A stretch of DNA of 64,000 bases from Bacteroidota bacterium (GTDB taxonomy: Bacteria > Bacteroidota > Bacteroidia > Cytophagales > Cyclobacteriaceae): contig JADFHN010000010.1 of NCBI GenBank assembly GCA_022567155.1, positions 1 to 64,000 on the forward strand. Direction: 5' to 3'. Positions within the stretch are counted from its first letter, which is position 1. Each line of letters opens with the position of its first letter. Below are positions 1-9,613 of the stretch, one piece after another. Under the pieces are notes generated by a model. The model was not told the DNA's origin, did no database searches, and worked only from the letters and a program-made list of their open reading frames with translations. Position numbers and translations under genes: made by a program.

Positions 1-164
1 GAATGATGATTTTCTGAAGTGATATCCCTGGCGAGGTGAAAATCAGTAACTCGGTGAAATACGTAATTGAAAATCCTGTCAAAATGCTTTTCATATATTT
101 CGCCGAAATATTCGGAGCCACCCTGCGCTTTCCGGATCAGTTTCACTTCTTCGGCATGCTGCAT
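1..164 (-). CDS. ECF-type RNA polymerase sigma factor, N-terminal part (runs off the window)
   Basis: The reverse strand opens with ATG at 164-162 and stays open to the window edge, about 54 residues. It reads MQHAEEVKLIRKAQGG, then FGEIYEKHFDRIFNYVFHR, then DFHLARDIT. This is the sigma-70 region 2 pattern (a YEKHFDRIFNYV-type helix followed by a DARDIT-like core-binding segment) found at the start of ECF sigma factors. Such proteins direct RNA polymerase to a small regulon and are usually held by an anti-sigma factor; none is visible because the gene continues outside the window. It is divergent from the TrpB-like gene. The family call rests on a short stretch. Confidence 0.62.
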   Translation of the reverse strand, partial: MQHAEEVKLIRKAQGGSEYFGEIYEKHFDRIFNYVFHRVTDFHLARDITSENHH

Positions 165-317
165 CTAATTGTATAATACACATTTATGATGAAAGTTGCA
201 TGCGTGCTTCTGTTAAAAAGATTATTTAGATTTTAATTATTCGTTAAAACATGTAAATCGATTCGCAATTTTTAATTATGTACCTAACAACCCTTATTAA
301 GTTAAAATAACAACACT

Positions 318-1682
318 ATGAAAGAGCGTAAAATCACCCTCACAGAAAAGGAAATTCCGGAAAAATGGTACAATATTCTGGCAGATATGCCAAACAAACC
401 ATTGCCTCCTCTTGACCCTAAAACAAAAGAGCCGATTGGTCCTGAAGCGCTTGCGCCGCTTTTCCCTGAAGAACTAATCCTGCAGGAAGTGTCTGGCGAG
501 AAGTGGATTGATATTCCGGATGAGGTTCGCAATATTTATTCCATATGGCGCCCAACGCCACTTTACAGGGCGTATAACTTCGAAAAAGCGCTCGATACGC
601 CGACAAAAATCTACTATAAATATGAAGGTGTAAGCCCGGTAGGATCGCATAAGCCTAATACGGCCGTACCCCAGGCCTATTTCAACAAAAAGGCTGGTAC
701 AAAAAAAATCACGACCGAAACCGGCGCCGGCCAATGGGGCAGCGCGCTGGCATTTGCATGTAACCATTTCGGAATCGAACTGGATGTGTACATGGTCCGC
801 ATCAGTTATGACCAGAAACCCTACCGCAAAGTCATGATGAATACCTGGGGCGCCAATGTGTTGTCCTCTCCCACAAATCTGACTGACGCAGGCCGGTCTA
901 TTCTTGCTGCGGACCCCGATTCAACAGGTAGCCTGGGAATCGCCATTTCGGAGGCCGTCGAAAAGGCCGTAACAAATCCGGATGTCAAATACTCGCTGGG
1001 TAGTGTACTCAATCATGTGCTCACCCACCAGACGGTACTCGGACTGGAAGCGGTGGCGCAAATGGAAAAAGCCGGAGATTTTCCGGACATCATTGTGGCC
1101 CCGTTCGGAGGAGGATCCAACTTTGCCGGTATTTCGTTCCCGTTTCTGCGGTATAACCTGGAAGAAGGCAAAAAGGTACGGGCCATCGCGGCAGAACCCA
1201 CATCATGCCCCAAACTTACAAGAGGACAATTCAGGTATGATTTCGGAGATACCATCGGTATGACGCCGCTGTTTCCGATGTACACGCTGGGGCATACATT
1301 TGTGCCTGCACCGATTCATGCCGGAGGACTGCGGTATCATGGCGCCGGGGTATTAGTAAGCCAGTTGCTTCACGATAACCTCATTGAAGCGCAGGCGGTG
1401 GATCAGATTGAATCGTTCGAAGCAGGTGTTAAATTTGCTAAATCAGAAGGCATTATTCCGGCTCCGGAGGCCAATCATGGCATTGCCGTGGTTATCCGTG
1501 AAGCTGAGATCGCCAAAGAGGAAGGCATCACTAAGACCATACTTTTTAATCTCTGCGGTCACGGTCATTTCGACATGTCTGCCTACGAAGATTATTTTGC
1601 CGGCAAACTGCACAGGCACGTGCTCAGTGATGAGGAAATCGACGCAGCGGTAGCAAAGCTGGATACACCTGTGATTGAGTAA
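318..1682 (+). CDS. trpB: TrpB2-type tryptophan synthase beta chain (PLP enzyme)
   Basis: A 454-residue fold-type II PLP enzyme that would join indole and serine to make tryptophan in the cytosol. Visible motifs are the PLP lysine in GSHKPNTA (about residue 112), the catalytic-type glutamate in TETGAGQWGSALA, the phosphate-binding GGGSNFAGI and a C-terminal CGHGHFD. The length and the long N-terminal extension fit the TrpB2 subgroup rather than TrpB1 (about 395 residues). TrpB2 proteins are often found away from trpA, and no trpA or other trp gene lies nearby here. TrpB2 may salvage indole or use another acceptor, so the in vivo substrate is not certain. Convergent with the Fic gene downstream. 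Confidence 0.85.
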   Translation: MKERKITLTEKEIPEKWYNILADMPNKPLPPLDPKTKEPIGPEALAPLFPEELILQEVSGEKWIDIPDEVRNIYSIWRPTPLYRAYNFEKALDTPTKIYYKYEGVSPVGSHKPNTAVPQAYFNKKAGTKKITTETGAGQWGSALAFACNHFGIELDVYMVRISYDQKPYRKVMMNTWGANVLSSPTNLTDAGRSILAADPDSTGSLGIAISEAVEKAVTNPDVKYSLGSVLNHVLTHQTVLGLEAVAQMEKAGDFPDIIVAPFGGGSNFAGISFPFLRYNLEEGKKVRAIAAEPTSCPKLTRGQFRYDFGDTIGMTPLFPMYTLGHTFVPAPIHAGGLRYHGAGVLVSQLLHDNLIEAQAVDQIESFEAGVKFAKSEGIIPAPEANHGIAVVIREAEIAKEEGITKTILFNLCGHGHFDMSAYEDYFAGKLHRHVLSDEEIDAAVAKLDTPVIE

Positions 1683-1826
1683 TTTTTGAATGGCAGAATG
1701 ACTGAGTTTTTGTAGCGGCGTAATGCTGTGTAGAGCGGCAGAATACCTCTCGGCGCCATGCATGGTGATCTTTCACAAGAATTGGCAAAACATTATTGTA
1801 GCACCATGATTAGGGTAAAAATACAG

Positions 1827-2786
1827 CTATTTTATAAAATAATAGGTACCCTTTCCTTTTCCTTTCCGGTTCAGATATCCGGATGAAACAAGGTTGGAAA
1901 GGTCTTTTTTGAGTGTATGGATGTTGATATCAAGCGATGCGGCAATGTTGCTCACCTGCACAACGCCTGTGCCTTTAATGTAGTCAAGTATCTGCTGTTC
2001 ACGGGGGATAAGACTTATGCCCGGGTCGGTTAAAGTCGCGGACGGAAGCGCCTTCGGTAGTTGGCTGCATGCTAGTTGCAGGCTGTCAAGGAAAAAAATC
2101 AACCATTGTTCATTGTTTTCTGCATGGGAGCCCGCTTTACAGCGGTTGAGTATTTCACTGTATTCCGCTTTTCGTTTTTCAATCTCGTGCTCGAGACTTA
2201 CATATTGAATAAAGGGATATCCGTATTTAAGTAACAATAAGGTAGTAAGCAGGCGCGACATTTTCTCGTTACCTTCGGTAAACGGGTGCACCGTCAGGAA
2301 CACGTACACAAAATTAGCGGCTATCAGCAACGGTGGAATCTCTTCGGACTGCAGCATGGCCTTCTCCTGGTTAAGTAAAACGGCCATTTTATCCGGGGCA
2401 GTAATTTTGTCGCTTAACGTTTCATCCCGTGCACAATAGTGCATCAGATACCGGTGCATCGTCCGGATGTTGTTTTCCGTAACCGCCATGCTTTGATAAT
2501 GGGCATATAGTTCTGCCAGTACATTATAATAGCCAGCCGCCTGTTGTTGAAACAAACCTTCCATTTGGCTTGCATCAGTGGTTTGGATCCATGCCTGTAT
2601 TTGTTTGTAGCTGTGAGTACCCCCGTCGATCCGATAATCGGCAACAACACATCGCATCCGGTTTTTCTGCCTTAGCTTGTCAAGGTCAGCCGCTCCGGTA
2701 TGCCGGATCACGTAGTCAGCATGCCCGGCGCACCGCTCCAGGCCGGCTACCTTCCTGAGCAACGGCCAGGTTAATTTGATATCCAT
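1827..2786 (-). CDS. Fic-domain protein with C-terminal winged helix
   Basis: A 319-residue protein. The Fic core lies at about residues 100-200 with HPFTEGNEKMSR at 167-178; Fic enzymes usually attach AMP to hydroxyl side chains of target proteins. The catalytic His is kept, but the usual GNGR is GNEK, so the nucleotide-phosphate contacts differ. A segment at about 49-56 (ADYRIDGG) loosely resembles the N-terminal inhibitory helix motif (S/T)xxxE(G/N) but lacks its key residues. Residues about 255-319 look like a helix-turn-helix/winged helix (IPREQQILDYIKG, then IAASLDINIHTLKKDLSNL), ending in a basic KGKGKG wing. The start codon lies inside a 10-bp-phased repeat array, which suggests autoregulation. 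No toxin-antitoxin partner is visible. Confidence 0.83.
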   Translation of the reverse strand: MDIKLTWPLLRKVAGLERCAGHADYVIRHTGAADLDKLRQKNRMRCVVADYRIDGGTHSYKQIQAWIQTTDASQMEGLFQQQAAGYYNVLAELYAHYQSMAVTENNIRTMHRYLMHYCARDETLSDKITAPDKMAVLLNQEKAMLQSEEIPPLLIAANFVYVFLTVHPFTEGNEKMSRLLTTLLLLKYGYPFIQYVSLEHEIEKRKAEYSEILNRCKAGSHAENNEQWLIFFLDSLQLACSQLPKALPSATLTDPGISLIPREQQILDYIKGTGVVQVSNIAASLDINIHTLKKDLSNLVSSGYLNRKGKGKGTYYFIK

Positions 2787-2840
2787 ATTTATCTATAAAT
2801 ATCCATATATATCTATAAATATACGAAAATATCCATATAT
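2781..2840. promoter_or_regulatory. 10-bp-phased AT-rich repeat array over the fic start, candidate operator
   Basis: On the plus strand six consecutive 10-mers read ATCCATATTT, ATCTATAAAT, ATCCATATAT, ATCTATAAAT, ATACGAAAAT and ATCCATATAT. The first two pairs form a 20-bp direct repeat with one mismatch. The fic start codon (CAT at 2784-2786) sits inside the first unit. One unit per helical turn is typical of a cooperative repressor site. The Fic protein's own winged helix is the obvious candidate ligand; that is inference. Confidence 0.55.
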
Positions 2841-2853
2841 TCAAAATTAATTT

Positions 2854-4929
2854 TCAAAATTGGGCTAGAATGACGGCCGAATAAGCCGGTACCATTATTT
2901 TTCCGCTTACTTTCCGGATACCTTCCGGATCAACACGTGTACCTTGAACAACGACATTCCAGGTACCCCGGGGCGGGGCAACGGGATAGTCTTGTGCGCT
3001 TCCATTGAAGAGTACAACAATGGAATTCCAGGAATCACCGGCCGCTTTACCATTCAGGGTGTATCCGATCAGGTTCATTCCACTTTTAAAATCCATGAAT
3101 TTAAGATTGGAAGTAATCATCTCCCTCGTGTGCATCCTGAATGCCGGATGATCTTTGCGGAGTTGGATCAGCTCCCTGTAAAAACTGAAAATATGTTTAT
3201 ATGTGGTTTTTCGGGTCCAGTCAATCTGATTAATGGAGTCCGGTGAATCGTACGAATTTTCAACGCCTTTTTTGGTTCGTACAAAATCCACGCCTGCATG
3301 TAAAAAAGGTATCCCCTGCGAGGTAAGAATAATCGTGTTGCTTAACACATGCATTTTCAGAATATCCTCTTCCGGTGATTCGGGATTTACGATTTTGAGT
3401 TTATCGTACAGGGTGTGATTATCATGGCAGGACACATACACAATGCACTGGCTGGGTTGTGGCGCCCACGGCGCTTTGGATTCCATTATCCGCTCATATA
3501 TTATCTGAGGATGCCATGTGCCTCCAACTATGCCGAACTTCACACCTTCCCGGCTTTTCAGGTTGCCGCTTACAAAGCCCGGTTCTTCCCATTTATTCCA
3601 AGAGCCTTTTATTCCATCGCGAATCTCATCGCTGAAAGCTGCCACGTGCTGTATTTTAGGTATATTCTTTTTCAATGCCAGTTCGTAATCCGGCAACGGA
3701 CTTCTGCCGGCTTTCCACCCTTCGCCATAGATAAACAAGGTCGGGTCTATTTCACGAAGTTGGCGGCTTACTTCGTTCATGGTTTCAATATCGTGGATTC
3801 CCATCAGGTCGAACCGAAAGCCGTCTATGTGGTACTCACTGACCCAGTATTTTACAGATTCAATTATAAATTTGCGCATCATGGGCCGCTCGGAGGCCGT
3901 TTCATTACCACATGCCGAGGCATTCGAAGGCTGGCCGTCTTTGTTGGTCCGGTAATAATATCCCGGGGCCGTGAGTGATAAGTTGAATGCCGCAGGATTG
4001 CCATAACCCGTATGATTATACACCACATCCATGATCACACGGATACCGTTATCATGCAGCGTTTTTATCATTTTCTTCAATTCGCCGATCCGTACCGCAG
4101 GGTCATACGGATCGGTGGCATACGAGCCTTCCGGTACGTTATAGTTTTGGGGTTCGTAGCCCCAGTTAAATTTATTTTCGTCCAGATGGGTTTCATCAAT
4201 AGACCGGAAATCAAACATAGGCAGTATGTGAACATGGGTTACTCCCAGTTCTTTCAGATGGTCAAGGCCCGTTTTTTCTCCTTCAGGCGATACGGTGCCG
4301 GATTCGGTAAGTCCGAGAAATTTTCCTTTGTGTATGATCCCCGAGCTTTCATGTGTTGACATGTCGCGAAGGTGAATTTCGTAAATGACAATATCATTAT
4401 AACTGTTTAATGGAGGCCGTTCATCTTCTTCCCAGCCTTCGGGATTGGTAGCTTCCAGATCAAGGATGCAGGCCCGCACCCCGTTTACGCCTACCGCTTT
4501 GGCGTAAGGGCCGGGGGTTTCGTCCAGCCACTGTTCGCCGGCTTTTACCTGAAACGTATAGAATTTACCCGTGTAATCCCCTTTAAGCCTGAGTGACCAG
4601 ACGCCCTGTTCACCTTTATCCAGGTCAAATGTTTCTTCAGGTGTTCCTCCCATTCCTTGAGAATAAATTTGCACGCGCACCGCTTCGGCTGCCGGCGACC
4701 ATAGTTTGAATGCAGGGCGCTCAGGGGAATAAGTAAGCCCCAGGTCGTTGCCCCGGTATTCCGGATAGTCATTAAAACTCTTATATGCCTCTTCTTTTGT
4801 CTGGCAACTCATACATGCGAAAATAAGATAACCTGCCAGCAGCCGGCGTATAATAGGCTGATATAAATCGATACCGGCAATTGCCGACAAGCCACTTGAT
4901 TTTGCCTGAACGCGTGTATCTATCATCAT
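2854..4929 (-). CDS. pulA: Type I pullulanase / GH13 debranching enzyme, lipoprotein
   Basis: A GH13 enzyme expected to cleave alpha-1,6 branches of pullulan or glycogen-type glucans. The N-terminal beta-sandwich (CBM48-like, FKLWSPAAEAVRVQIYS) precedes a TIM barrel with YEIHLRDMS, MDVVYNHTG (region I), DGFRFDLMGIHD (region II, nucleophile Asp), YGEGWKAG (acid/base Glu) and VSCHDNHTLYDKL (region IV). The reading frame extends to 5046, but that start would leave 11 bases to the divergent gene. I prefer the tandem ATGATG at 4929-4924, giving 691 residues, a hydrophobic signal (LLAGYLIFACMSC) and a cysteine that could be lipidated. It would act at the outer membrane or in the periplasm. Exact start and lipobox are uncertain. 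Confidence 0.87.
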   Translation of the reverse strand: MMIDTRVQAKSSGLSAIAGIDLYQPIIRRLLAGYLIFACMSCQTKEEAYKSFNDYPEYRGNDLGLTYSPERPAFKLWSPAAEAVRVQIYSQGMGGTPEETFDLDKGEQGVWSLRLKGDYTGKFYTFQVKAGEQWLDETPGPYAKAVGVNGVRACILDLEATNPEGWEEDERPPLNSYNDIVIYEIHLRDMSTHESSGIIHKGKFLGLTESGTVSPEGEKTGLDHLKELGVTHVHILPMFDFRSIDETHLDENKFNWGYEPQNYNVPEGSYATDPYDPAVRIGELKKMIKTLHDNGIRVIMDVVYNHTGYGNPAAFNLSLTAPGYYYRTNKDGQPSNASACGNETASERPMMRKFIIESVKYWVSEYHIDGFRFDLMGIHDIETMNEVSRQLREIDPTLFIYGEGWKAGRSPLPDYELALKKNIPKIQHVAAFSDEIRDGIKGSWNKWEEPGFVSGNLKSREGVKFGIVGGTWHPQIIYERIMESKAPWAPQPSQCIVYVSCHDNHTLYDKLKIVNPESPEEDILKMHVLSNTIILTSQGIPFLHAGVDFVRTKKGVENSYDSPDSINQIDWTRKTTYKHIFSFYRELIQLRKDHPAFRMHTREMITSNLKFMDFKSGMNLIGYTLNGKAAGDSWNSIVVLFNGSAQDYPVAPPRGTWNVVVQGTRVDPEGIRKVSGKIMVPAYSAVILAQF

Positions 4930-5057
4930 TTGACTATTAATTTTGAATTTTTGAATGAAACGAAAGTAAGACTTGAACCTGATCAAATCATTTCTTAAAA
5001 TGCACCTTTTATAATTTTCAGTTTTACATTCGCATAATTTAATCAAACATAATAATC

Positions 5058-6380
5058 ATGTTCCGAACAACCAGCACATTTGTAATCACTGCAATTTTAG
5101 CAATCAGTATTGCGTATCCGCAATCTACGGAAAAACTCAGGAAGGAGGCCGACCGGCTGGCCGACCAGGTCGAACCCAAAGCAATCGAGTGGAGGCATCA
5201 TATCCATGAAAATCCCGAGCTGTCTAACAGGGAATACGAAACAGCAAAATACATTTCAGCTCATCTGCGTTCTCTAGGACTTGACGTTCAGACCGGTGTA
5301 GCCCATACGGGTGTGGTCGGAATTCTGAAAGGCGCCAGGCAAGGTCCTGTGATTGCGCTGCGTGCCGATATTGACGCCCTTCCTGTCCCTGAAAGAGTCG
5401 ATCTGCCATGGAAATCAAAAGCAGTTGGCGTATACAACGGTGCAGAAGTTCCGGTAATGCATGCATGCGGACACGATACACACGTGGCCATACTTATGGG
5501 AACAGCTGAAATACTTACAGCAATGAAAGATGACCTGAAAGGAACTATCAAGTTTATTTTTCAGCCTGCTGAAGAAGGCGCACCGGCAGGTGAAGCGGGT
5601 GGAGCAAAGCTAATGGTGGAAGAAGGTGTGTTGAAAAATCCGGATGTAGATGTGATTTTTGGCCTGCACATCTGGTCTACGACGGAGGTTGGCAAAATTG
5701 GTTATAAGCCGGGAGGAGCCATGGCAGCCGTAAACAGCTTTACTATAAAAGTAAAAGGAAAGCAAACCCATGGGTCAACACCGTGGACTGGGATAGATCC
5801 AATTGTCACGTCGGCCATGATAATCAATGGTTTGCAAACCATTATAAGCCGTCAGACGGCGCTTACCAAAGAAGCTGCGGTTATTTCAGTGGGCAGCATT
5901 CACGGTGGATTGAGAAGCAATATCATACCGGAAGAAGTAATAATGGTAGGTACAATCCGTACACTTGACTATGATATGCGTACTAAAATACATGCCGATA
6001 TCAGGAGAGTGGCAACATCTATTGCCAAAAGCCAGAATGCGGAGGCTATAGTGACCATTGATGAAGGAGTTCCAATTACATATAATGATCCTGCGCTTAC
6101 CGAAAAAATGCTGCCCTCCCTGCAAGCAGCTGCAGGACTGGAAAATGTTATTCTTTGGAAGGCAATAACCGGAGCCGAGGACTTTTCATTTTTTCAGGAA
6201 AAAATCCCGGGTTTATACTTTTTTATCGGAGGTATGCCCAAAGGCATGAACCCTGAGGAAGCGGCCCCGCATCATACACCGGATTTTTATGTGGATGACG
6301 ATGGCATGAAACTGGGCATGCGTGCTTTCAGTTATCTGGTATTCGATTACGCTGAAATGTTCGGTACAAGAAAGCCGTAA
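5058..6380 (+). CDS. M20-family amidohydrolase, secreted
   Basis: A 440-residue di-metal amidohydrolase of the M20D type (N-acyl-amino-acid, hippurate or IAA-amino-acid hydrolase-like). It begins with a signal peptide (FVITAILAISIAYPQS), so it acts in the periplasm or outside. Motifs are HHIHENPELSNREYETA, MHACGHDTHVAILMGTA (metal ligands Cys/His), QPAEEG (catalytic Glu), GLHIWS and GAEDFSFFQEKIPGLYFFIGG. Residues about 205-320 form the lid/dimerisation domain. It removes acyl groups from amino acids or peptides; the substrate cannot be read from sequence. Divergent from pullulanase with 128 bases between the chosen starts. Confidence 0.88.
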   Translation: MFRTTSTFVITAILAISIAYPQSTEKLRKEADRLADQVEPKAIEWRHHIHENPELSNREYETAKYISAHLRSLGLDVQTGVAHTGVVGILKGARQGPVIALRADIDALPVPERVDLPWKSKAVGVYNGAEVPVMHACGHDTHVAILMGTAEILTAMKDDLKGTIKFIFQPAEEGAPAGEAGGAKLMVEEGVLKNPDVDVIFGLHIWSTTEVGKIGYKPGGAMAAVNSFTIKVKGKQTHGSTPWTGIDPIVTSAMIINGLQTIISRQTALTKEAAVISVGSIHGGLRSNIIPEEVIMVGTIRTLDYDMRTKIHADIRRVATSIAKSQNAEAIVTIDEGVPITYNDPALTEKMLPSLQAAAGLENVILWKAITGAEDFSFFQEKIPGLYFFIGGMPKGMNPEEAAPHHTPDFYVDDDGMKLGMRAFSYLVFDYAEMFGTRKP

Positions 6381-6442
6381 GCAATTCTAATGTGTAGTAG
6401 TCAACCCTTTTTTACCAGGAGGGATTAGGGGAGGCAGGTAAT

Positions 6443-7114
6443 TCAGAGACCATTATAATATTTTATCAACCGGATCATATCTTCCGGTACTTTCATTTTT
6501 ACCTTGTTTTCCTTTAAATACAACTCAATCTCATTGGTTTTGTCTGCCATGATATTAAGAATGAATTTTTTAGACGGCTTCAGTTCCATGACCCCGTTTT
6601 TTGTCCATACATACATTTTTTCGTCATAATTGATTACTTCAATTTCTTTTTCAAATCGTAAATGCACGGCGTTAATGATATCTTCTTTCTCCTCCAAACG
6701 CCAGCGATATAGAAGCAAATCTATTTTACCAGCCGCCAGTACCTCCATAAACACGGGTTTCTGTAAATCTACTTTAACAAAAAGATGATCTATTACATTG
6801 CCGCTTTTCATGCTCACTCCCGAAACAACCCCTGGTAGCAATGTCAGGATTGTCCCTTTGGCATTAACAGCTACCCGGCCGTCGAGCAGGTTATACTTCA
6901 TACCTTCATAAACTCTTGAATTGCCATCGGGGTAATAGACAAATCCAGGCTGCCAGTCCAGTTGATTGAATTCCTTTAAATTCAGGTATCTGATATTAAA
7001 TTCACCTTCATAATTGATTTCCAGTTCTTTGCCCTTATATAATATTTCAAGATTCTGGCTATAAGCGGAGGTGCATATAATTAAGCAATTCAGTATATAA
7101 ATGTAGGATTTCAT
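6443..7114 (-). CDS. Secreted protein of unknown function
   Basis: A 223-residue protein with a signal peptide (IYILNCLIICTSAYSQ). The mature part is beta-rich and charged with no motif I recognise; the tail reads KKFILNIMADKTNEIELYLKENKVKMKVPEDMIRLIKYYN, probably a short helical segment. The gene starts 15 bases after the metalloprotease stop in the same direction, so the two are probably co-transcribed. I assign no function. Convergent with the amidohydrolase. Confidence 0.6.
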   Translation of the reverse strand: MKSYIYILNCLIICTSAYSQNLEILYKGKELEINYEGEFNIRYLNLKEFNQLDWQPGFVYYPDGNSRVYEGMKYNLLDGRVAVNAKGTILTLLPGVVSGVSMKSGNVIDHLFVKVDLQKPVFMEVLAAGKIDLLLYRWRLEEKEDIINAVHLRFEKEIEVINYDEKMYVWTKNGVMELKPSKKFILNIMADKTNEIELYLKENKVKMKVPEDMIRLIKYYNGL

Positions 7115-7129
7115 TAATAAGATAATTGT

Positions 7130-9613
7130 TTAATAACCATTACAAAAATCACCTGTCGCGTACATGCCGATGGGCGATCCTGCCGGAGGGTTCAGTGATG
7201 GGAAACTCCTGAATTCGTCAGGGTCCTCAGTGAACCGTTCGATCAGGTTAATAGCATAGCTTAAATGCGCCTTCTGATTTTCATTTTTTTCTCTTATCAG
7301 CATGTTCTGCATCCATTTCGCAAGCGTTTCGATTTTATAAAATGAAACAGCCCGAGCCTGATCAGATGCGTTTTCGTTTTGCGAAAGCTGCATCAGATTT
7401 TTCAATACAACCATATCAACTACCCTGCCAATTTCACTTTTGTACGAATCCGTTTTAGTTGTTTTCCAGGTTGCTGAAAGCAACTGATCAATCACAGAGG
7501 CCAATCCTGGCTGCTTTTGATCTATGGCATGGTGGGCAACAAGCCTTGAGGTTCTTGCAGGATGTAATAAAAGGCCTACAGTCATATTTGCGGACGTTTC
7601 CGCCGCCGCCAGCGGATCAAATGCAGGGCCTGTGCGTAATTCGATAACCTCCCTGCTTCTGCGGTATCCCAAAGGTCGTGGAGGTATCAGCTCCAACAAT
7701 GGCCCGGGCAGTGCCAGTGCATCCGGATGGATCGTCGCCAGGATGGATTCGAGGGCTTTTTGCTGCATGCTATGTGAAAGCAATGCCGTGGGTGTCTGGC
7801 CGTCGCCACGCAGCGCATACGTATAATCCAATCCTCCCACTACCTTTACCGCAGCTTCTGTCTGGTACCTGTGAATAAAATAAACAGGAACCAGCACTTC
7901 TTCAAGCGTAGCCAGGGGTGCACCCATAGGAATGTTTTTTTCGCCGAATTGCTCCAGCGCTTTCTCCCGTAATTTCATTATGCGGTCCAACTCTGCGGCT
8001 GCATCGGTACCGTTGTCCCATAAATGTGCCCGTGGATGGGCACCGCCCTGAGGCCTTGCATCCTGATCTGAAATGAATGACAACCCCTGCGTTTGGTAGG
8101 CATCGGTAATAATATCATTCAACGCTTTGTTTTCGTTTGTACCCTCAGGAAAATCTTTGTATCCATAGGTAATAGACACTTTATCCCAGGCTCCGATTTT
8201 ATCATCGTAGGCCTGCGTAAAGTCAAATTTTCCATTGGCATCAATTGTTACCCACGGATGCGGATAGTCCATCACCGAAGCCCGCCCATCCATGCTGGAA
8301 GAATAATTGTGTGCAAGGCCAAGGGTATGGCCAACTTCATGTGCTGCAAGTTGCCGCAATCTTGCAAGAGCCATTTCCAGCATTTCCGGGGGCACGGTGC
8401 CATCTGCTTCATACGGGGCGAGCAGACCCACCGCTATAAGAAAGTCCTGCCGTACGCGTAATGAGCCAAGTAATACGTGTCCTTTTATGATCTCCCCGGT
8501 TCTCGGGTCGCTTACAGAGCTGCCGTAGGACCAGCCTCTGGTAGAACGGTGCACCCAGTTGATCATATTGTATCTTACGTCCAACGGGTCGGCGTTCTCC
8601 GGAAGCAGCATCACCTGGAATGCATTTTTATAACCTGCGGCTTCAAAGGCCTGGTTCCACCATCCGGCCCCCTCCATAAGCGCAGATCGTATGGGTTCAG
8701 GAGTACCCCGGTCGAGGTAATATATGATCGGTTCCACGGGTTCGGATACTGCCGCAGCAGGATCTTTTTTACGGAGCCTGTGGCGGGCGATGTAGCGTTT
8801 GGTGATATCTTCATGGATCGGTGTGGCATAATCCTGGTATGAGATGCCAAAAAAACCTGCACGCGGATCAAAGTTGCGCGGTATATAATTATCATCCGGA
8901 AGTTTTACAAACGAATGATGCTGCCGTACCGTTATCGCATTGGGACTGGGAGTTACGCTCCGGATAAATCCTCCTTCAGGAGTGCCTTTAAACGTAAGTA
9001 TTACTTCCACTTCAGAATTTTCGGGAAAATTCTTCATGTTTTCCTGATAAAAAGCCGAGCGGGAATTGTCGAGTGTGTAATTCCCCTGCTTTCTATTCTT
9101 CAGCCTGCCGGATACATTATGCGCATCGCGGATATAAAATGCAGTGGCGTCTACCAGTACGCGTCCGTTCTCTTCAGCCACAACAGTAAACCCCCAGATC
9201 ACAGACCGGGCAAATGCGTCTTTAACTGCACGTACTTCATCCGGATTATCGGTGATGGCCCTGAATGTATAATTTGGCTGGATCATAAGCACTTTTGGCC
9301 CGCGCCTGTTGAATGTGACTATCCGGGTCCTGCCCAGTTGTGCGCGGTCCAGGCCTATGTTGTTAGATCCTATTCCTGCTGATAAACTGTTGATGTATAA
9401 AATTTCCCGGTCAAAATTTTCCAGTTCGAGATAGACCTTGTCTTCTTTGCCGTCATAATAGTAGGTGATAAACCCCTCATACTTTTTCATGCCTTTTGTT
9501 TTTTCAGAAATACCTTCAGGCTTATTGTCCGGTTGCTGACTTGCAACCTGCTGTGTTGCCGGGCTGCAGCTGAAAATAGCGAGTACGGTAAAAAGTGTCA
9601 GAAATCTTGTCAT
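7130..9613 (-). CDS. Zinc-dependent metalloprotease, lipoprotein (DUF5117/DUF5118 type)
   Basis: An 827-residue protein with a lipoprotein-type leader (LTLFTVLAIFSCSPATQQ), so probably tethered to a membrane outside the cytoplasm. The zinc site is the extended metzincin-like HEVGHTLGLAHN at about residues 425-436, followed by SVMDYPHPW, which resembles a Met-turn region. The large N-terminal half and the helical C-terminal third match the layout of the big Bacteroidota family annotated as zinc-dependent metalloprotease with DUF5117/5118/4953. The natural substrate is unknown. It lies downstream of a TonB receptor and upstream of the small secreted protein on the same strand. Confidence 0.86.
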   Translation of the reverse strand: MTRFLTLFTVLAIFSCSPATQQVASQQPDNKPEGISEKTKGMKKYEGFITYYYDGKEDKVYLELENFDREILYINSLSAGIGSNNIGLDRAQLGRTRIVTFNRRGPKVLMIQPNYTFRAITDNPDEVRAVKDAFARSVIWGFTVVAEENGRVLVDATAFYIRDAHNVSGRLKNRKQGNYTLDNSRSAFYQENMKNFPENSEVEVILTFKGTPEGGFIRSVTPSPNAITVRQHHSFVKLPDDNYIPRNFDPRAGFFGISYQDYATPIHEDITKRYIARHRLRKKDPAAAVSEPVEPIIYYLDRGTPEPIRSALMEGAGWWNQAFEAAGYKNAFQVMLLPENADPLDVRYNMINWVHRSTRGWSYGSSVSDPRTGEIIKGHVLLGSLRVRQDFLIAVGLLAPYEADGTVPPEMLEMALARLRQLAAHEVGHTLGLAHNYSSSMDGRASVMDYPHPWVTIDANGKFDFTQAYDDKIGAWDKVSITYGYKDFPEGTNENKALNDIITDAYQTQGLSFISDQDARPQGGAHPRAHLWDNGTDAAAELDRIMKLREKALEQFGEKNIPMGAPLATLEEVLVPVYFIHRYQTEAAVKVVGGLDYTYALRGDGQTPTALLSHSMQQKALESILATIHPDALALPGPLLELIPPRPLGYRRSREVIELRTGPAFDPLAAAETSANMTVGLLLHPARTSRLVAHHAIDQKQPGLASVIDQLLSATWKTTKTDSYKSEIGRVVDMVVLKNLMQLSQNENASDQARAVSFYKIETLAKWMQNMLIREKNENQKAHLSYAINLIERFTEDPDEFRSFPSLNPPAGSPIGMYATGDFCNGY

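Noticed and set aside
4930-5046. Extended N-terminus of the pullulanase
   Set aside because: It would leave only 11 bases to the divergent amidohydrolase gene and places the signal peptide far from the start.
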